Shown in pieces: positions 26,982-36,000 of a stretch of 64,000 nt of DNA. The notes beneath the pieces are model-generated. The model searched no databases. It was given only the letters and a program-made list of their open reading frames with translations, and was not told the DNA's origin. The stretch is from Actinomycetota bacterium (GTDB taxonomy: Bacteria; Actinomycetota; Actinomycetes; Actinomycetales; Dermatophilaceae): positions 23,284 through 87,283 of the forward strand of contig JAIUOP010000013.1 of assembly GCA_020161815.1 (NCBI GenBank), written 5' to 3'. Position numbers and translations under genes: made by a program. Each line of letters begins with the position of its first letter. Position 1 is the first letter of the stretch.

Positions 26982-27374
26982 TCAGAGGACGACGGTGTCG
27001 ACCAGGTCAGCGCAGGCGCGGGCGAGGCGGCGATCGCGCGTCACCAGCGAACCGTCGACACCCTCGGCGCACACGACGTAGGCCGCGTCGTAGGCGGTCA
27101 TGGTGTCGCGCAGCGCCAAGACCCTGCGCGCACTGGCCAGGTCCATCGGCCACCGTCTGATGTCCAGATCTGCGAGATCGATGAGGGCGTCCACGGCGCG
27201 GGATGGGCTCAGGTGTCCACCCAGGACGAGGCCACGCAGCGCTGACGTGACCTCGACGTCCAGGTGAGCCGGCGCGTGCCAACGCTGTGCCGACATCTCG
27301 ACGAGGCGGTCCACCTGGCCTACCCCGATGAGGAGGTCGGTGACCACCGACGCATCGAGGACGACCTCACTCAT
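26982..27374 (-). CDS. VapC-like PIN-domain toxin
   Basis: 130-aa ribonuclease toxin from MSEVVLDASVVTDLL (ATG 27374). The four PIN acidic residues are present: D in LDASVV, E in DVEVTSAL, D in TAYDAAYV, D in VTRDRRLA. Its start overlaps the antitoxin stop by 8 bp. Acts by cutting RNA when the antitoxin is lost. Confidence 0.88.
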   Translation of the reverse strand: MSEVVLDASVVTDLLIGVGQVDRLVEMSAQRWHAPAHLDVEVTSALRGLVLGGHLSPSRAVDALIDLADLDIRRWPMDLASARRVLALRDTMTAYDAAYVVCAEGVDGSLVTRDRRLARACADLVDTVVL

Positions 27375-27606
27375 GGGAGCTCCGCGCATCCCGCTCAGCA
27401 CGAATGAGGCCAGTCGCGGATACGGCGGAGCGCTCGGTCCGAGCCTCGATGCGCGAAATCACACTCTCCCGGGTGGGTGCGGAGGCGGCCTGCGTGAGCA
27501 CGTCCTTGAGGTAGGCGTTCAGAGACATTCCGACCTTGCTGGCTCTGGCTTTCAGCTCGTCCCTCACGTCGGGGTCGACGTCGCGAATCTGCACGAGAAC
27601 TGTCAT
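27367..27606 (-). CDS. VapB/FitA-like ribbon-helix-helix antitoxin
   Basis: 79 aa from MTVLVQIRDVDPDVRDELKARA (ATG 27606), the standard FitA-type RHH opening that binds DNA as a dimer. The acidic/polar tail after residue 45 would cover the toxin. Located directly upstream of the PIN toxin on the same strand. Read with it as one operon and probably autoregulated at the AT-rich stretch 27607-27650. Confidence 0.85.
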   Translation of the reverse strand: MTVLVQIRDVDPDVRDELKARASKVGMSLNAYLKDVLTQAASAPTRESVISRIEARTERSAVSATGLIRAERDARSSHE

Positions 27607-27660
27607 GCAGGCATGATAGATACTTTTCAATACAGAGTGAATACATCACAGGGCACACCT

Positions 27661-28290
27661 ATGCTGCGACGGGTGGACGCGAAGTCGACGGATGACGGGC
27701 TCGTGGTGGGAGACGACGGGCTCGCGCGGCCTGTGTGGGCGGCGGTCGATCCGTTGCTGCGCGCGTACTACGACACCGAGTGGGGCATGCCGGTGCGGGA
27801 CGAGCAGGGTGTCTTCGAGCGGCTCACGCTCGAGGCCTTCCAGTCGGGCCTGTCGTGGACCACGATCCTGCGGAAGCGTCCGGCCTTCCGGGCAGCCTTC
27901 GGCGGCTTCTCCCCCGACGTCGTGGCGGCCTACGGCGCGCGCGACGTCGAGCGCCTGATGGCTGACGCGGGGATCGTGCGCAACCTGGCCAAGGTTCGCG
28001 CGGCAATCACCAACGCCCGCGCCACGCTGGCACTGAGGGATGACCCCGAAGGCGACCTCTCGGCATACATCTGGTCCTTCCGTCCCGAGCGCACGCCGCG
28101 GCCGGCGACGATCGGGGAAATCCCGACCCGCTCACCCGAGTCGGAGGCCCTGGCCAAGGGGCTCAAGCGCAAGGGCTTCGTCTTCGTCGGTCCGACGACG
28201 ATGTTCGCGCTCATGGAGGCGATCGGGATGGTCGACACCCATCTCGTCGGTTCGCACCGCCGCGGCTCGTCAGGCATCTGGCCCGCCTGA
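27661..28290 (+). CDS. tag: DNA-3-methyladenine glycosylase I family, zinc ligands not conserved
   Basis: Base-excision repair enzyme that removes 3-methyladenine. 209 aa from ATG 27661. YYDTEWGMPVRDEQGVFERLTLEAFQSGLSWTTILRKR is the Tag core, followed by LAKVRAAITNAR and KRKGFVFVGPTTMFALMEAIGMVDTH. The Tag zinc site normally uses an N-terminal Cys, the His of YHD, and a C-terminal His/Cys pair. Here the Cys is absent, YHD is YYD, and the end reads THLVGSHRR with Ser in place of Cys. The fold can still be stable, but this is a zinc-less variant. Confidence 0.88.
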   Translation: MLRRVDAKSTDDGLVVGDDGLARPVWAAVDPLLRAYYDTEWGMPVRDEQGVFERLTLEAFQSGLSWTTILRKRPAFRAAFGGFSPDVVAAYGARDVERLMADAGIVRNLAKVRAAITNARATLALRDDPEGDLSAYIWSFRPERTPRPATIGEIPTRSPESEALAKGLKRKGFVFVGPTTMFALMEAIGMVDTHLVGSHRRGSSGIWPA

Positions 28291-28299
28291 CGTCCTCAT

Positions 28300-28357
28300 C
28301 GAGTGGGCACGTGATGTCGCGTGGATCGTCCCGGACCCGACATCTTCTGCCCACTCG
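28300..28357 (+). terminator. Long interrupted hairpin after tag
   Basis: Outer arms cgagtgggca (28300-28309) and tgcccactcg (28348-28357), inner arms gatgtcg (28313-28319) and cgacatc (28338-28344). Ten bases after the tag stop; probably its terminator. It lies at the border where the lower-G+C island begins. Confidence 0.5.
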
Positions 28358-28410
28358 ACGCGCACAGGGTGGAGCTGAGGGTGGGGCCACACAGGTCCAC
28401 TGAGACGACG

Positions 28411-28432
28411 AAGGCCGGCGTGAGCCGGCCTT
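28411..28432 (+). terminator. Short GTGA-loop hairpin
   Basis: aaggccggc-gtga-gccggcctt: perfect 9-bp stem with a four-base loop. Common form of actinobacterial terminator; it separates tag from the island genes. Confidence 0.55.
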
Positions 28433-28441
28433 GTCGGATGG

Positions 28442-28726
28442 GTGGACGCGGCCGGACTCAAACCGAACACCTGGCAGCGGTTCGAGAGGCTCCGTTCCGC
28501 GTGGAATCAGGCGAAGCTCGGCGTTGGCGACACGCCGTTGGTGCCATCAGAGTGTGAGCTTGGGGTGGTCAGAACCCCAAGGAGACGAGCTAGAACACCC
28601 CTGACGGCGAGGGAACTGGACGCAATCCGAACTGCCCGAGCCAACGGCGAAAGCGTAGTGTCCATCTCGCGCCGGTTCGGCATCCACCGCATGACGGTGT
28701 GGACATACACGAAGGACTTGCTCTGA
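28442..28726 (+). CDS. Small Hin-type helix-turn-helix protein, possible recombinase remnant
   Basis: 94 codons from a GTG at 28442 (MDAAGLKPNTWQRFERLR) to 28726. The last 40 residues (LTARELDAIRTARANGESVVSISRRFGIHRMTVWTY) are a Hin/resolvase-type HTH of the kind that ends serine recombinases. No catalytic N-terminal domain is found upstream, so this may be the tail of a lost recombinase or a small stand-alone regulator. It stands at the left border of the island. Confidence 0.55.
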   Translation: MDAAGLKPNTWQRFERLRSAWNQAKLGVGDTPLVPSECELGVVRTPRRRARTPLTARELDAIRTARANGESVVSISRRFGIHRMTVWTYTKDLL

Positions 28727-28871
28727 CGTCTGCCACGAGGCTTGACGGCGTAGTTAAGGCCGACGCTCCCGTCTTCGGTCACCAAGTGATGCCGTCGCCA
28801 TACGCCGGTTCGCTCGGAGCATGCTCTCGACGGGGCCGGTGGCCGTCGACGCTCCCTGCGACAATAGACTT

Positions 28872-29897
28872 GTGAAGTTCCGTCGTCGCAATCTCGAATC
28901 CCTCGGCGAACTCGTCGTCGGCAATGTAGGCCGTGACGATCCCGCGAACGAGGACGAAGCCAGGTACTTCCCGTATCGCTCCAGCATGTACATCACTGAG
29001 TTCTTCCAGGAGCTGGACACCGACTACCAGCACGATGGCTCAACTCGCCATCGTTGGGTTGCTGACGTTCTGGAGGAGATGCTGGCCGAACCGCACGACG
29101 GCCCCGGTCATCCTCCTGCGGTCTTCTGTCGTCTCATCGACCAACTCATGAGTCCAGCCGATCGGCTGAACGAAGGCCCCGACCGTCCTCGTGCGCTGGC
29201 ACAACTCAACGAGGTACTCGGCCGCGAAGGTTTCGAGGCGTTCTACGGCGAAGACAACCACTGCTACCTCCGCCACGTCGGCACCCAGACCGTCACTGTC
29301 CTTGCCGCCAATCCGCACCGCCCCTTCAGCAAGGCCGAACTGGAGCGGCGGCAGCTCTTGACGGCCTACCTCGACCAGTGCAGCGAGGATGATCTCATCG
29401 AGGAGGTGCTGCTCCCGCTGTTCAGGCAGCTTGGCTACCACCGCATCACGGCAGCCGGCCACAAGGACAAGGCGCTGGAGTACGGCAAAGACATCTGGAT
29501 GCGCTACACCTTGCCGACCCAGCACATTCTCTACTTTGGCATCCAGGCGAAGAAAGGCAAGCTCGACGCCTCAGGCGTCACCAAGGCCGGTAATGCCAAC
29601 ATGGCCGAGATCCACAATCAAGCGCTCATGATGCTGGCACACGAGATCTTCGATCCCGAGACCAACCGCCGGGTCTTGGTCGACCACGCCTTCATCGTGG
29701 CGGGCGGGGAGATCACCAAGGCCGCCCGCAACTGGCTCGGCAACGCTCTCGACGCCAGCAAGCGCAGTCAGATCATGTTCATGGACCGCGACGACATCTT
29801 GAACCTCTACGTCGTTGCGAGCCTCCCGCTGCCCGAGGGAGCCTTGCCGCTGTCGCCCTCGAACCCGTGGGCGACACGCGGCGAGGCACCGTTCTAG
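28872..29897 (+). CDS. AbiJ-NTD-like protein with Mrr-type nuclease domain, putative defence effector
   Basis: 341 aa, GTG 28872. A gacaat sequence ends 7 bases before the GTG, so the message may be leaderless. Residues 1-85 (RRRNLESLGELVVGN, YFPYRSSMYITEFF, DYQHDGSTRHRWVADVLEEML) resemble the N-terminal domains named after the AbiJ abortive-infection protein. From about 175 there is a restriction-nuclease fold: E in DLIEEVLLPLF, GKD in EYGKDIWMRY, and QAK in YFGIQAKKGKLD, which is the Mrr-like D...QxK pattern with all catalytic residues. The stop is 3 bp from the convergent ABC ATPase stop. Predicted to act in anti-phage response; the domain naming is by eye. Confidence 0.6.
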   Translation: MKFRRRNLESLGELVVGNVGRDDPANEDEARYFPYRSSMYITEFFQELDTDYQHDGSTRHRWVADVLEEMLAEPHDGPGHPPAVFCRLIDQLMSPADRLNEGPDRPRALAQLNEVLGREGFEAFYGEDNHCYLRHVGTQTVTVLAANPHRPFSKAELERRQLLTAYLDQCSEDDLIEEVLLPLFRQLGYHRITAAGHKDKALEYGKDIWMRYTLPTQHILYFGIQAKKGKLDASGVTKAGNANMAEIHNQALMMLAHEIFDPETNRRVLVDHAFIVAGGEITKAARNWLGNALDASKRSQIMFMDRDDILNLYVVASLPLPEGALPLSPSNPWATRGEAPF

Positions 29898-29900
29898 GGC

Positions 29901-31646
29901 CTAGCTGAAGCGGAATCCGAAGAGCCCACCGTCGTCGGTTGCGTCGGTGAGTCGTGGCGACACGATGTACGGCTCAGCATCAAAAGCCCCGTCGCTCTGG
30001 GCTTCAACCAGGTCGATGAAGTCTGAGTTGAGCGTCACGATGTACTGGAATCTGTGCTGTTCAGCCAGCCGAGCACCGATGTTGAGGCACGATGCGATCT
30101 GACGACCATCGATTGCATCGAACAAGTGGCTGTCGTGGATCAGGATGCGAGGCGCGCGGCTGTTCTTGATCGCAGTAATCAAGCAGGTCGTGTCGAACAT
30201 GAACGTCTCGACGCTGCGCACACCGGTACTCGCGTCGCCTGAGACTTGCGGAGTGACCTTTAAGATGCCCTTCTCCGTAGGAGCAACCAGAAGAGTGGCT
30301 TCGCGGTCGGTGTATATCTCCGAGCCCAACTCATCGAACAGGGCGATCGACGCGTCGAGAGAACTCGACCGTTCGTGCAACTCTGCGCGAACGGACGTTA
30401 CTAGCTCTGCGGTCTTGAGCTTCACCCTGTCGTTGATCTGGCTAATCGATGCCGCCGCCTCGACGCGGCGTTCTAGGTCGGCGACGTCGGCCTCCAACTT
30501 CGCCAAATCTCGCTGAACAGCTAGGAAAGTGTCGAGCGCAACAGTTTCGCTCAGTAGACGCAGAATCCCAGAGCGTTCGGCGTCGCGAGTTCGTCGTTCA
30601 GCATCAATGGCCTCTAGGCGCGCGGATGCGGCCTCCAACTCTTGCTGAAGGAAGCTGCGTCGGTTGCGGACGACAGAGTGATGAAACTCAGATACTTCAT
30701 CAAATCGCCGTCCAACAAGATCGGGTAACACGACGCCGAGTTCGTTGTAGACGCGCGTCAGCTTCGCCTTCAGGGCCGCATCCTCAGCGGGGTCGACTTC
30801 GTCTCGCAGAGCGGTCTCTAGTTCGCGGCATCTGCGCTGAAGCGCGAGCCCTTCGTCATTGAGGCGCTGAATGGATGCGGTGAGTCCGTCCGCCTCGCGC
30901 TGATGATCAGCGTATTGCTCATCGACTTTGAACTTGCTTAGCGACTCTTGTGCGCGATCTCGCTGTCGGCGGACGTTTGCGAGCTGGGCGCGCAACTTTG
31001 GCTCATCGAGGGTGAGGTGCGTGAGGGCGCCTTCTTTGACCGCCTTGCGAATGGCCTTTCCCTGCTTCGTCAGCTGATCAAGTTCTCCCGACTTGGCGAG
31101 GATCTCAGGCGACAGACCCAGTAGGTGTCCAATCCGAACGCCTGATTCCCAATCCGCCTCGACCTGGTAGACCTTGGTCGGAGTGCCGAAGAAGGTCCGA
31201 ACCAGCTGCCCCCAAAGCTGTCCTGGCGTCGGCCGCGCCGTGTCATCTGGGATGCGGAACAGGTGCTCCGCCTGTAGCGCTCGCCATTCCTCCACTGGGA
31301 TCGGCTGGCGCTCCGTGACGACCGACCATCCGCTGATTTGCACTCGAGTTGTTGGCGAAACCGGCCGAGTGACCGTGACTTCCTCTTCAGCCGCGCCATC
31401 GGGGGAAGGCAGGACGAGCTTGACGTAGAAAGAGTGACTTGCAAGTTCAGGGGCCTTGAACTCGGGGGGCAAGTCGCCTCCCATGACGTAACGCATGATC
31501 TTGATGAAACTCGTCTTACCGACGCTGTTTCGGCTATCGCCTTGTGCGGACGACTCCGTACGATCCGCGACGAGGATGTTGAGGCCACTGGTGAACTCAA
31601 GAGACTTGAACCGGCTGTCTGAGGAGCCGAGGGAGCTAAGAAACAC
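29901..31646 (-). CDS. SMC/Rad50-like ABC ATPase of an ABC-three-component system
   Basis: 581 aa, GTG 31646. Walker A region SAQGDSRNSVGKTSFIK (about 35-50) with the SVGKTS loop seen in DUF2326-type ATPases; long coiled coil between about 195 and 400; C-terminal RILIHDSHLFDAIDGRQIA where the Walker B aspartate and DSHLFD motif of this class are expected. Last of three overlapping genes: its start overlaps the middle component by 11 bp. In such systems the ATPase is thought to sense nucleic-acid intruders and license the nuclease subunit; this is inferred from published comparative genomics of the class. Confidence 0.75.
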   Translation of the reverse strand: MFLSSLGSSDSRFKSLEFTSGLNILVADRTESSAQGDSRNSVGKTSFIKIMRYVMGGDLPPEFKAPELASHSFYVKLVLPSPDGAAEEEVTVTRPVSPTTRVQISGWSVVTERQPIPVEEWRALQAEHLFRIPDDTARPTPGQLWGQLVRTFFGTPTKVYQVEADWESGVRIGHLLGLSPEILAKSGELDQLTKQGKAIRKAVKEGALTHLTLDEPKLRAQLANVRRQRDRAQESLSKFKVDEQYADHQREADGLTASIQRLNDEGLALQRRCRELETALRDEVDPAEDAALKAKLTRVYNELGVVLPDLVGRRFDEVSEFHHSVVRNRRSFLQQELEAASARLEAIDAERRTRDAERSGILRLLSETVALDTFLAVQRDLAKLEADVADLERRVEAAASISQINDRVKLKTAELVTSVRAELHERSSSLDASIALFDELGSEIYTDREATLLVAPTEKGILKVTPQVSGDASTGVRSVETFMFDTTCLITAIKNSRAPRILIHDSHLFDAIDGRQIASCLNIGARLAEQHRFQYIVTLNSDFIDLVEAQSDGAFDAEPYIVSPRLTDATDDGGLFGFRFS

Positions 31647-31887
31647 GAGCTCTCCTCAGATGCCCGGAGGGCGTCCACTCCACGAGATTGATCGCAAAGA
31701 GAGAGGCCAAAGCGAGTGAGAACCAGTCGAAGGTGATGTGATCGAGGTCACCGCCTTCACGGTCGTGAGCCATGTATTGCTCCCAGAGAGCAGTAACCGA
31801 CTTCGGCGTTTGAAGGTACTCCAGCACATCAGCGCCGACCGTAATGATCGCCCTTTCGGCCGAGACGCCCTTAGTTGGCAGCAGCAT
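31636..31887 (-). CDS. ABC-three-component system middle component
   Basis: 83 aa from MLLPTKGVSAERAIITVGAD (ATG 31887). The MLLPTK opening, ADVLEYL, and FDWFSLALASLFAINLVEW ending look like the small winged-helix-like middle components of ABC-3C systems (type 6). It overlaps the upstream gene by 17 bp and the downstream ATPase by 11 bp. No catalytic residue; likely an adaptor between ATPase and effector. Confidence 0.7.
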   Translation of the reverse strand: MLLPTKGVSAERAIITVGADVLEYLQTPKSVTALWEQYMAHDREGGDLDHITFDWFSLALASLFAINLVEWTPSGHLRRARVS

Positions 31888-32815
31888 GAGCGCTCCCCAG
31901 AGTTGCTGGCGGGGTCTCGAAGATGTGACACGAGTCGAAGAAGTAGGACACCACGGCGTAGGCGGCGTTCGCTCGCTTAGCATCCATCCTGAAGTTAGCC
32001 CCGGCCACGGCGACATAGATCCGTTCAAGGATCTCGACGGGCTCTGTCGTCACTTCGCGGGCAGCCAGGTAGATCGCCCTGAAACGTTCGCCGTGCGCGT
32101 CCGACAGAGCCGGATCAGATGCGTCCGCGTACCACTTCTCAATGCGAGGAGCCATGAGTCGACCGCTGTTGAACTCCAGCCGTGAACCGAGGGGTAGGTT
32201 GTTGAAGTCCATCTTGTTCGCCGGAACTGGAAGGACCGACGCGGCAACGTCCACGCCATCGTCCGACTGCCCGATCGCATCCAAGAGCGGTAGCAGGTCA
32301 ACCAACTCAAGATTCTCGATGCCCGGAGCGCCTGGGTACAACTCGTCTAGGACTTGCGGCGTAAGGGTGCTCACGACCTCAGTCCAGAGGTTCGCTGGTT
32401 GCCAAATCCTCATTGTGAGCGGCCGTTGCGTTCCCTCGTCATGCTGCTGTTGGAGTGAGGTGAACGACTTCAGAGTTTCTGGTCCAACCGGGGCATTAGT
32501 AACAAACCGCCACGTCAGGAACGTGGCCCACGAGTCTCGCCCCCGGGTGAAGTCTGATACGAGCTTGGCCTGAAGTTCACGTTCAGCGTTCCGCGCTGGC
32601 CGTTGTCCGTAACACGCGTACAGGATCTTTCCCGCGTCCGCCAGGCCATCGCACCCGCCGTCGCCGAGCGTGCCTGATGGTGCCGGGTTCGTGAAGTCGT
32701 CGTGGAAGCGCGCAAGGATGCGGGTGACGTAGTCCTCGAACTGAGCCCCAGACACCAGGCAACCTTGCTGGTGTCGGAGGTGGTACCAGTCACGCCAGTT
32801 GGAGGTCATCAGCAT
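31871..32815 (-). CDS. ABC-three-component system effector with GDGGCDG nuclease-like domain and CTD
   Basis: 314 aa. ATG 32815 is chosen because AGGAGG lies 9 nt upstream; a second Met is two codons in. The N-terminal part has QFEDYVTRILARFH and TLGDGGCDGLADAGKILYACYGQRP, the position of the restriction-nuclease active site. The usual Q-x-K lysine is replaced by ACY, so catalysis is uncertain. The C-terminal 130 residues (ANKMDFNNLPLGSRLEFNSG..., FRMDAKRANAAYAVVSYFFDSC) match the C-terminal domain that marks ABC-3C effectors. First gene of the operon. Confidence 0.68.
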   Translation of the reverse strand: MLMTSNWRDWYHLRHQQGCLVSGAQFEDYVTRILARFHDDFTNPAPSGTLGDGGCDGLADAGKILYACYGQRPARNAERELQAKLVSDFTRGRDSWATFLTWRFVTNAPVGPETLKSFTSLQQQHDEGTQRPLTMRIWQPANLWTEVVSTLTPQVLDELYPGAPGIENLELVDLLPLLDAIGQSDDGVDVAASVLPVPANKMDFNNLPLGSRLEFNSGRLMAPRIEKWYADASDPALSDAHGERFRAIYLAAREVTTEPVEILERIYVAVAGANFRMDAKRANAAYAVVSYFFDSCHIFETPPATLGSAHAAAN

Positions 32816-33051
32816 CGATGTTTGCCTCCTGTCAGCATGCGAGAGCGGCCGGTGCCGCCATGTCAAGATTATCGGTCAGGCTTGGGTTCACTGGGCATCC
32901 GTCCACGTGTGCCGCAGCTGCGAAGCCCGACTGATGATGAGGAGTCAACGCACGGCCCAGAGAAGTCGGGTCTTCGGATCTCCGAGGCCCTGGCAGCGAG
33001 AGCGTGCCGTCTGGAGTTACGGAACGCTCGCGATTGAGCGTCCGCCTGTGT

Positions 33052-36000
33052 TCATAGGTGAGGTCCACGGTCGAACCGCTGCGGCAAGCTGCGGGAAGAA
33101 GTGCCCTCGTGCCGCTTCCCGAGCATTTCGACCCGGCGAAGAGCGGTAGTGGCTGCGCGATACTCGGCTGCTTGGTCTGCGGTCGTGATCGCCTTGGCGT
33201 CGCCGAGCGGTGACGGGCTGGTGATGTCGTAGCGGTATCGGTACAGCGCGACGGTGGCGGCGTGTGCGTCCCACCGCTCTCGCGCTTCGAGTCGTGAACT
33301 TGGCTGCCCGAGCCGCGCCACCCACGCGGCTCCCGCTTCTTGGGCGTCGTGCAGGAGTTGGCGCGCGGCGGTCTCGATGAGCGTCTGCCGCTCGGTGAGG
33401 GCGGTCTGCATGTCGTCGGCGATCGGTGCGGCAGGCGTCGGGATGAGTCCAGCGACTCGCGCCCTGGCTCGTTTGCCGGACCGAAGTTGCTGGGTGGCTT
33501 GGTCGAGCACGGAGGCGAGCTGCGCGGCGGGATCGGCCTGGTCTTCGCCAGGCGTGAGCCTCGGCGCGAGCGCGGTGAGCGCCGCCGCCGCAACATGCCC
33601 AGCTGCCTCGTGGCGTGCGAGTGCGCTCTCCAAGTGCTCGTAGTAGGGGCTGGTGAATACGTCGTCGGCCACGTTCTCGGGGAACGGTGCTATGTCGAGC
33701 AGCGCCGCCCAGCGGTCGATCTGCGCTTCGCGGGCGAGCACGTCGTACTCGGCGAGCAGCGTGGACAGCGAGGCGTGACGGTCTACCTCGAGCGTCAGGG
33801 TTTCGGTCGCGGATAGGTCGGCGTCGCTGCGCGCGAGCACCTTGGCGAGCCGTTCTGTCAGGGTCAGCGGCTTCGGCTGGTCGAGGTGCGGCTCGACCTC
33901 GTGCGGGTCGGGCACGATCACATAGGCGTAGTTACGGTGCTTACCTCGCGTCATCGCCACGTAGAACAACTCCCGCGACGCCGTTTCGGGATCGACGAGC
34001 GCGTGCGCGGTATCGACGCTGGCTCCTTGGGCGCGGTGAACCGTGGAAGCGTAGCCGAGCTCGACTTCCTCGCGCACGTACTTCGCAGGCAACACGAGAG
34101 CCTTGCCATGCGGCTGGTCGCCGCGCCCCAACCGGCGCACGGCCAACGAGCCGTCGTCGTAGCGGTGCGTGACTTGCCAGCGGTCGCCGTTCTTGACCCA
34201 CGACCTGCCGGTGGCGAGGCGGCGGTCGTTGAGCCGGGTGACGACGAGATCGCCGACGCCTGCGGTGGTGCCGTCGTGCAGACGCAGGCCGTCGGCCTCA
34301 ACCCGCCCAGCCTCGACCAGATCGGCGCGAGCGCGCTCGTTGAGCTGGGCGACCATCTCGCCGGTGCCCGCGATCATCAGCGTGCGCAAGCCCTCGTCGC
34401 GGTCGCTGCGCCAAGCCTCGTAGATCGCATCGAGCATCGTCTCGGCATCACCGCCCGCCACCCTGCCCCGCTCCTGGTACTCGTCGAGAGCGTCCGTGTT
34501 CCCGTGTCGCAGGCCGAGGCTGGCGGTCTTCTCCCACTCGTTGGCGAAGCGGCGCACATCGGTGAGTTCGGGCACGCTCTGCCGGTGCCGGACGAGCATC
34601 CCGAACGCCCCGCCCGTTTCCACCGCCGAGAGTTGCGCCCAATCGCCGATGAGGACGATCTTGGCTCCGACCTTGGCGGCGTGCTCGGTGATGCGATCGA
34701 GCGCGAGCGTTCCGGCGAGGGAGGACTCGTCCACGAGCACGAGCTGCCCGGCTTGAAGGTTCCAGCGTCCATGATGGTGTTCGTAGAGGAACTTCGCGGT
34801 GTTCTCCGCTCGCACGCCGAGGGAGTCGCCGAGCACTTCGGCGGCGGCCGCCGACGGTGCGAGGCCGATCACCGAGTCGCGTCCGTGCGCGGCTGTCCAT
34901 GCCCGGTGCAGGGCGCGTAGCGCGGTGGTCTTGCCGGAACCAGCGGGGCCGACCAGCAGATCGAGGCTCAGACCGGAACGGGCGATGCGGGTAATAGCGA
35001 CGGCCTGATCGGGGTCGAGCCGGACGCCCCTGATCTTGCGAGAGGTATGCCGCGCGACGAGCCGCGCCGTCAATGCTGGCCCGCCGGTGCGCTGGCTGTG
35101 CGCGAGTAGGCGCTGCTCGGCGTCGAGGATGTCTTGACTGGAGTACGCGATCTGATCGACCGGCTGGAACCTGTCGCCCTCGCTCTCGACGTAGTGGGCG
35201 GGTAAGGCGCGGTCGTAGTCGGGGGTGAGCCGCAGCGATTCGGCTTCGGCGTGCGCGACGATCTGATCGAGCACCTGGAGACGGTCGTCGGTGGTTGCGA
35301 ACCGAACGCCCATGATCTGCCGCATCGTCTCGGCGTGCAGGTTCCATCGCCCCCAGGTTGCGCGCCGGTTCGCTACCTCCATCAACACCACGGCGGCGAG
35401 ATCCTCGATCTGCTCCAGCCCGAGATCGTCCGCACGCAGCCGGGCCTCGGTCGCACCCCGGTCGAGCAGGTGCTGCGCCCAGGTGGGAGCGTCCTCGCCG
35501 AGCACGACCTCGGCACGCGCACGCCAGTCGGCGGTCAGCTCCGCCAGGGAGCGCAGTTCCTTCTCGGGTCGCGTCTCCAAGGTTGCCTGCTGCCGGAGCT
35601 TCGCAATCGTCGCCGCTGGCGGTTGTCTGCCGTGCGCTGCGACGTACTGCTCGATCAGTCGGTTCTTGACCTGCTCGATGCCCTCTCCGCCGTCGCTACC
35701 GCCGGTGGTGCGGCGGGAGAATGCCGCGATCAGCGCCGCAGATACGCCCTCGATCTCCCACCCGGTGTTGCGGTCTTTGCCCCGGTCGACGGGCACCCAC
35801 GTCACGCCGAGCAGCCGCGCGGTGTGATCGGTGAGAAAGGCGTTGTACGACTCCGAGAGAGCGACAGCGGCCTTGTGCAGTCGGCGGGAGTCGAGGGTGC
35901 GCCAGCGCCCATCTACGCCCTGCACCTTGTTCGACACCACGACGTGCGTGTGTAGTTGAGGGTCGGCGGCTCGGGAGTCGTAGTGGTCGAACGCGGTGGC

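Noticed and set aside
28291..28441. tRNA gene or att site at the island border
   Set aside because: The GC-rich hairpins do not form a cloverleaf and no T-arm GGTTCGANTCC is present.
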